From an uncultured Prevotella sp. (GTDB taxonomy: Bacteria; Bacteroidota; Bacteroidia; Bacteroidales; Bacteroidaceae), in NCBI GenBank assembly GCA_900322095.1, contig ONYS01000017.1, forward strand, positions 1 to 57,976: a stretch of 57,976 nucleotides of DNA, written 5' to 3'. Shown here one piece after another: positions 56,197 to 57,976 of this stretch. Position 1 is the stretch's first letter. Each line of letters opens with the position of its first letter. The notes beneath the pieces are model-generated. The model was given only the letters and a program-made list of their open reading frames with translations, had not been told where the DNA came from and made no database searches. The position numbers and the translations under genes are program-made.

Positions 56197-56781
56197 AGCA
56201 ATGTTGTGCTCCTTTGCCATTCGTCTAAGGTTGATGATGGCATAGCGCATGCGGCCTAAAGCCGTGTTGATGCTCACATTGGTAAGTTCTGCAATCTCCT
56301 TAAAGGACAGTTCCTGATAAAAACGCATGAATACGACTTCACGCTGTGTTGGCGGCAGTCTATTCATGAGTTTCTTCACGTCAAGCAATATCTGCTCGTT
56401 GACATAGCGGCTTTCAATACTGGTATCGAACAGCTCTGTGGGACTGCCGATATTTCCAAGATTATTGTCTTCGTTGGTCTCGACAATTCTGTCAGACTTC
56501 TGAAGGCGATAGCGATCCATGATGACATTGTGGGCTATACGCATAACCCAAGACGAGAAGCGCCCAGAAGCGGTATACCGTCCTTCTTGAAGACGGGTGA
56601 TCACTTTGACGAACGTTTCCTGGAATATATCGTCTGCTTGATTGTGATCTCTTACCACAAACAATATATATGAGAACAACTTAGACTGATTACGCTGCAA
56701 TAACAAATCAAAAGCCTTGTTGCATCCTCCAACATAAGATAGGGCCAACTCTTCGTCGGTCATCTCATTAAAATTCTTCAT
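56182..56781 (-). CDS. ECF-family RNA polymerase sigma factor (RpoE-like)
   Basis: The 199-residue protein has region 2 (HNQADDIFQETFVKVITRL, WVMRIAHNVIMDRYR) and region 4 (LPPTQREVVFMRFYQELSFKEIAELTNVS). No anti-sigma gene lies next to it, unlike the sigma factor at 20178. This arrangement is typical of the conserved RpoE-like sigma factor of Bacteroidales. A clear promoter at 56863-56894 precedes it. Confidence 0.93.
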   Translation of the reverse strand: MKNFNEMTDEELALSYVGGCNKAFDLLLQRNQSKLFSYILFVVRDHNQADDIFQETFVKVITRLQEGRYTASGRFSSWVMRIAHNVIMDRYRLQKSDRIVETNEDNNLGNIGSPTELFDTSIESRYVNEQILLDVKKLMNRLPPTQREVVFMRFYQELSFKEIAELTNVSINTALGRMRYAIINLRRMAKEHNIALQLA

Positions 56782-56862
56782 ATCCTTTAATTTTTGTTTG
56801 AAGTAAAGTTCTCTCTATAGGCGGAAGATTTATTATTGCATTCTTTGTGTTAATTATCATTG

Positions 56863-56894
56863 CAAAGATAATCGATTATTTTCTAAATCCCAAA
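56863..56894 (-). promoter_or_regulatory. Promoter of the RpoE-like gene
   Basis: On the minus strand TTTG (56894-56891) and TATCTTTG (56870-56863) are separated by 20 bp. The leader is about 75 nt. Confidence 0.75.
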
Positions 56895-57428
56895 ACTTTT
56901 AACAATAAAATTAAACTTTCTTTTCAGTTTGACAGTTTGTTCATCCATTTCCTACAAACTCCATTCCATCTCCGATGCAAGAAGAATGTTTTCATTGAGT
57001 TTGAACCAACTACAAGGATATAATTGACATCATCATTTCTAACTCTTTGCATTATTACAATATCTGCAGACGAAAAAGGGTATGCAAGCGATTGATTATA
57101 CGACAAAGATGTATCATTATTTTACCAGCGGAAATCACCATAAAACATCAACGATTTGCTGATACAAGCTTCATGTTTTGCAGTTGTTTCAGTGCAAGAT
57201 TGTCCCTCGTTCACAAAGTTCTTCATCGTATAGGAAATGGCAACTTGCGACAACAAATTCACGCTATGAACTAATCAAACTGGCATTGGTTATCCACACA
57301 CCTTGACATGTATTGAAAAAACTTTGCGCGATGGAGACATCAGAGGGTACAACTTGTATTTTACCCAACATGACTGCAATTTTCCATAGCTACAGTTCCA
57401 GTTTGTATAAATCACTCTAAATAAAAAA
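56895..57428. other. Gene-free region before the tRNA terminator
   Basis: No gene is supported. Two open frames (56924-57106 and 57047-57274) lack coding character. A single perfect DnaA-box-like 9-mer, TTATCCACA, lies at 57290-57298 without companions. Confidence 0.55.
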
Positions 57429-57462
57429 ATCACCAAGCTACTCATATAAGCAACTTGGTGAT
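57429..57462 (-). terminator. Terminator after the tRNA-Arg pair
   Basis: On the minus strand ATCACCAAG (57462-57454) pairs with CTTGGTGAT (57437-57429), followed by TTTTTTT. Confidence 0.85.
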
Positions 57463-57467
57463 AATCG

Positions 57468-57541
57468 TGACTCCGCTGGGATTCAAACCCGGAACCTTCT
57501 GATCCGTAGTCAGATGCTCTATTCAGTTGAGCTACGGAGCC
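57468..57541 (-). tRNA. tRNA-Arg (anticodon ACG), copy 2
   Basis: A 74-nt cloverleaf: acceptor GGCTCCG pairs with CGGAGTC (one G-U), the anticodon loop is CTACGGA with anticodon ACG, and the T-loop is GGTTTGAATCC. CCA is not encoded. It is the downstream member of a pair and lies 5 nt ahead of the terminator. Confidence 0.95.
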
Positions 57542-57555
57542 AGCTTACTATTTTG

Positions 57556-57629
57556 TGACTTCGCTGGGATTCAAACCCGGAACCTTCTGATCCGTAGTCA
57601 GATGCTCTATTCAGTTGAGCTACGAAGCC
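57556..57629 (-). tRNA. tRNA-Arg (anticodon ACG), copy 1
   Basis: A 74-nt tRNA identical to the downstream copy except in the acceptor stem, where a C-G pair becomes a T-A pair (GGCTTCG with CGAAGTC). The 14-nt spacer and shared promoter indicate one transcript. CCA is not encoded. Confidence 0.95.
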
Positions 57630-57648
57630 TTGTTCTTGTAAGCGAGTG

Positions 57649-57680
57649 CAAAGGTACTTCATTTTTGTCAAACCACCAAA
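57649..57680 (-). promoter_or_regulatory. Promoter of the tRNA-Arg pair
   Basis: On the minus strand TTTG (57680-57677) and TACCTTTG (57656-57649) are separated by 20 bp, about 20 nt ahead of the first tRNA. Confidence 0.75.
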
Positions 57681-57885
57681 CATTTTCTCTACTTTTTTAT
57701 ATTTAATCGTAATTTTCTATTTACAGCGGCATCTCCACATTACCCTCTTTGTAAGAATAGCCCAGGACTATGCAGACCTAAGCTAGAAATTTACAAAAAT
57801 TATTGAATAAAAGCATTCGGTGTAAAGAAAATTTAGCTATATTTGCAATATTAACAGAGATGCGCTATAACTATTATATGATTAT

Positions 57886-57950
57886 ATCGGATTAAATGTA
57901 CACCCTGTATCGCTTTCAAATGTACAGCCGCTATCGGATTCAAATGTACA
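57886..57950. mobile_element. Direct repeats resembling an IS21-family terminus
   Basis: Three direct repeats of the form ATCGGATTCAAATGTACA start at 57886, 57909 and 57933 (23-24 bp apart; the first lacks one base, the second has GCTTTC in place of GGATTC). IS21-type elements carry multiple terminal repeats of this kind and size inside their ends. The element would continue beyond the window; no istA or istB is visible. The identity is an inference from the repeat pattern. Confidence 0.45.
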
Positions 57951-57976
57951 CGTTTACGATAGCGTCACTTGCGTGC

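Noticed and set aside
57290-57298. Perfect DnaA box TTATCCACA as possible origin
   Set aside because: A single box is expected by chance in a window this size; no cluster, no AT-rich unwinding region, no dnaA nearby.

Overview
The window reads as a stretch of chromosome from a Bacteroidales bacterium, most likely Prevotella or a close relative. The clues are Bacteroidetes-type promoters (TAnnTTTG, often with TTTG about 20 bp upstream), the atpDC-x-BEFHAG order of the ATP synthase genes, a long-tailed ribosomal protein S16, a SecA of about 1160 residues, a TPR/AraC hybrid regulator, a T9SS-like sorting domain, and near absence of strong Shine-Dalgarno sites. Almost everything is core genome. 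No phage, plasmid, CRISPR array or complete insertion sequence is visible; only the last 100 bp look like the edge of a mobile element.

Layout. 1-570: non-coding, with a G-rich 10-bp array and a 22-bp array. 570-2.2 kb: TPR/AraC regulator (-). 2.6-4.8 kb: long RelA/SpoT enzyme with a degenerate hydrolase site, then a DUF1460 amidase-like exported protein. 5.9-11.1 kb (-): MORN-repeat protein, glycogen branching enzyme, a membrane protein and a phytase-like esterase, probably one transcript. 11.3-12.4 kb: small outer-membrane beta-barrel and a tiny membrane protein. 12.8-18.1 kb: valS (-), divergent mazG, a lipoprotein and RNase Z. 18.3-23.2 kb: a tight operon with a sorting-domain mini-protein, a lipoprotein L,D-transpeptidase, an ECF sigma factor, an anti-sigma-like protein, a CpxP-like protein, truA and an EamA transporter. 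23.3-30.4 kb: dapA; gyrA with a TPR lipoprotein-sized exported protein; trmB; rpsP. 30.5-38.7 kb (-): pfkA followed by the F1Fo ATP synthase operon. 39.5-42.0 kb (-): glycosyltransferase and flippase. 42.5-49.4 kb (-): ABC ATPase, secA, a degenerate alkaline-phosphatase-fold protein and a DUF4105 protein. 49.5-55.2 kb (+): envelope operon of OMP, LptC, CorC-like protein and PpiD/SurA-like foldase. 55.4-56.8 kb: a 41-residue small ORF, rpe and a convergent ECF sigma factor. 57.4-57.7 kb: two near-identical tRNA-Arg genes. End: direct repeats resembling an IS21-type terminus.

The most unusual signal is a set of intergenic tandem arrays that share a 22-bp period but not a sequence (296-383, 12553-12640, 39286-39395, 42188-42319). 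Two of them, 30 kb apart, carry the same unit in opposite orientations. Other points worth a look are the phosphatase-fold protein that has lost its catalytic residues, a MazG with a disrupted RHPHVFG segment, a probable CTG start or lost start codon that restores a signal peptide, an AtpR-like small membrane protein in the atp operon, and small ORFs at 38798-38947 and 55404-55529.
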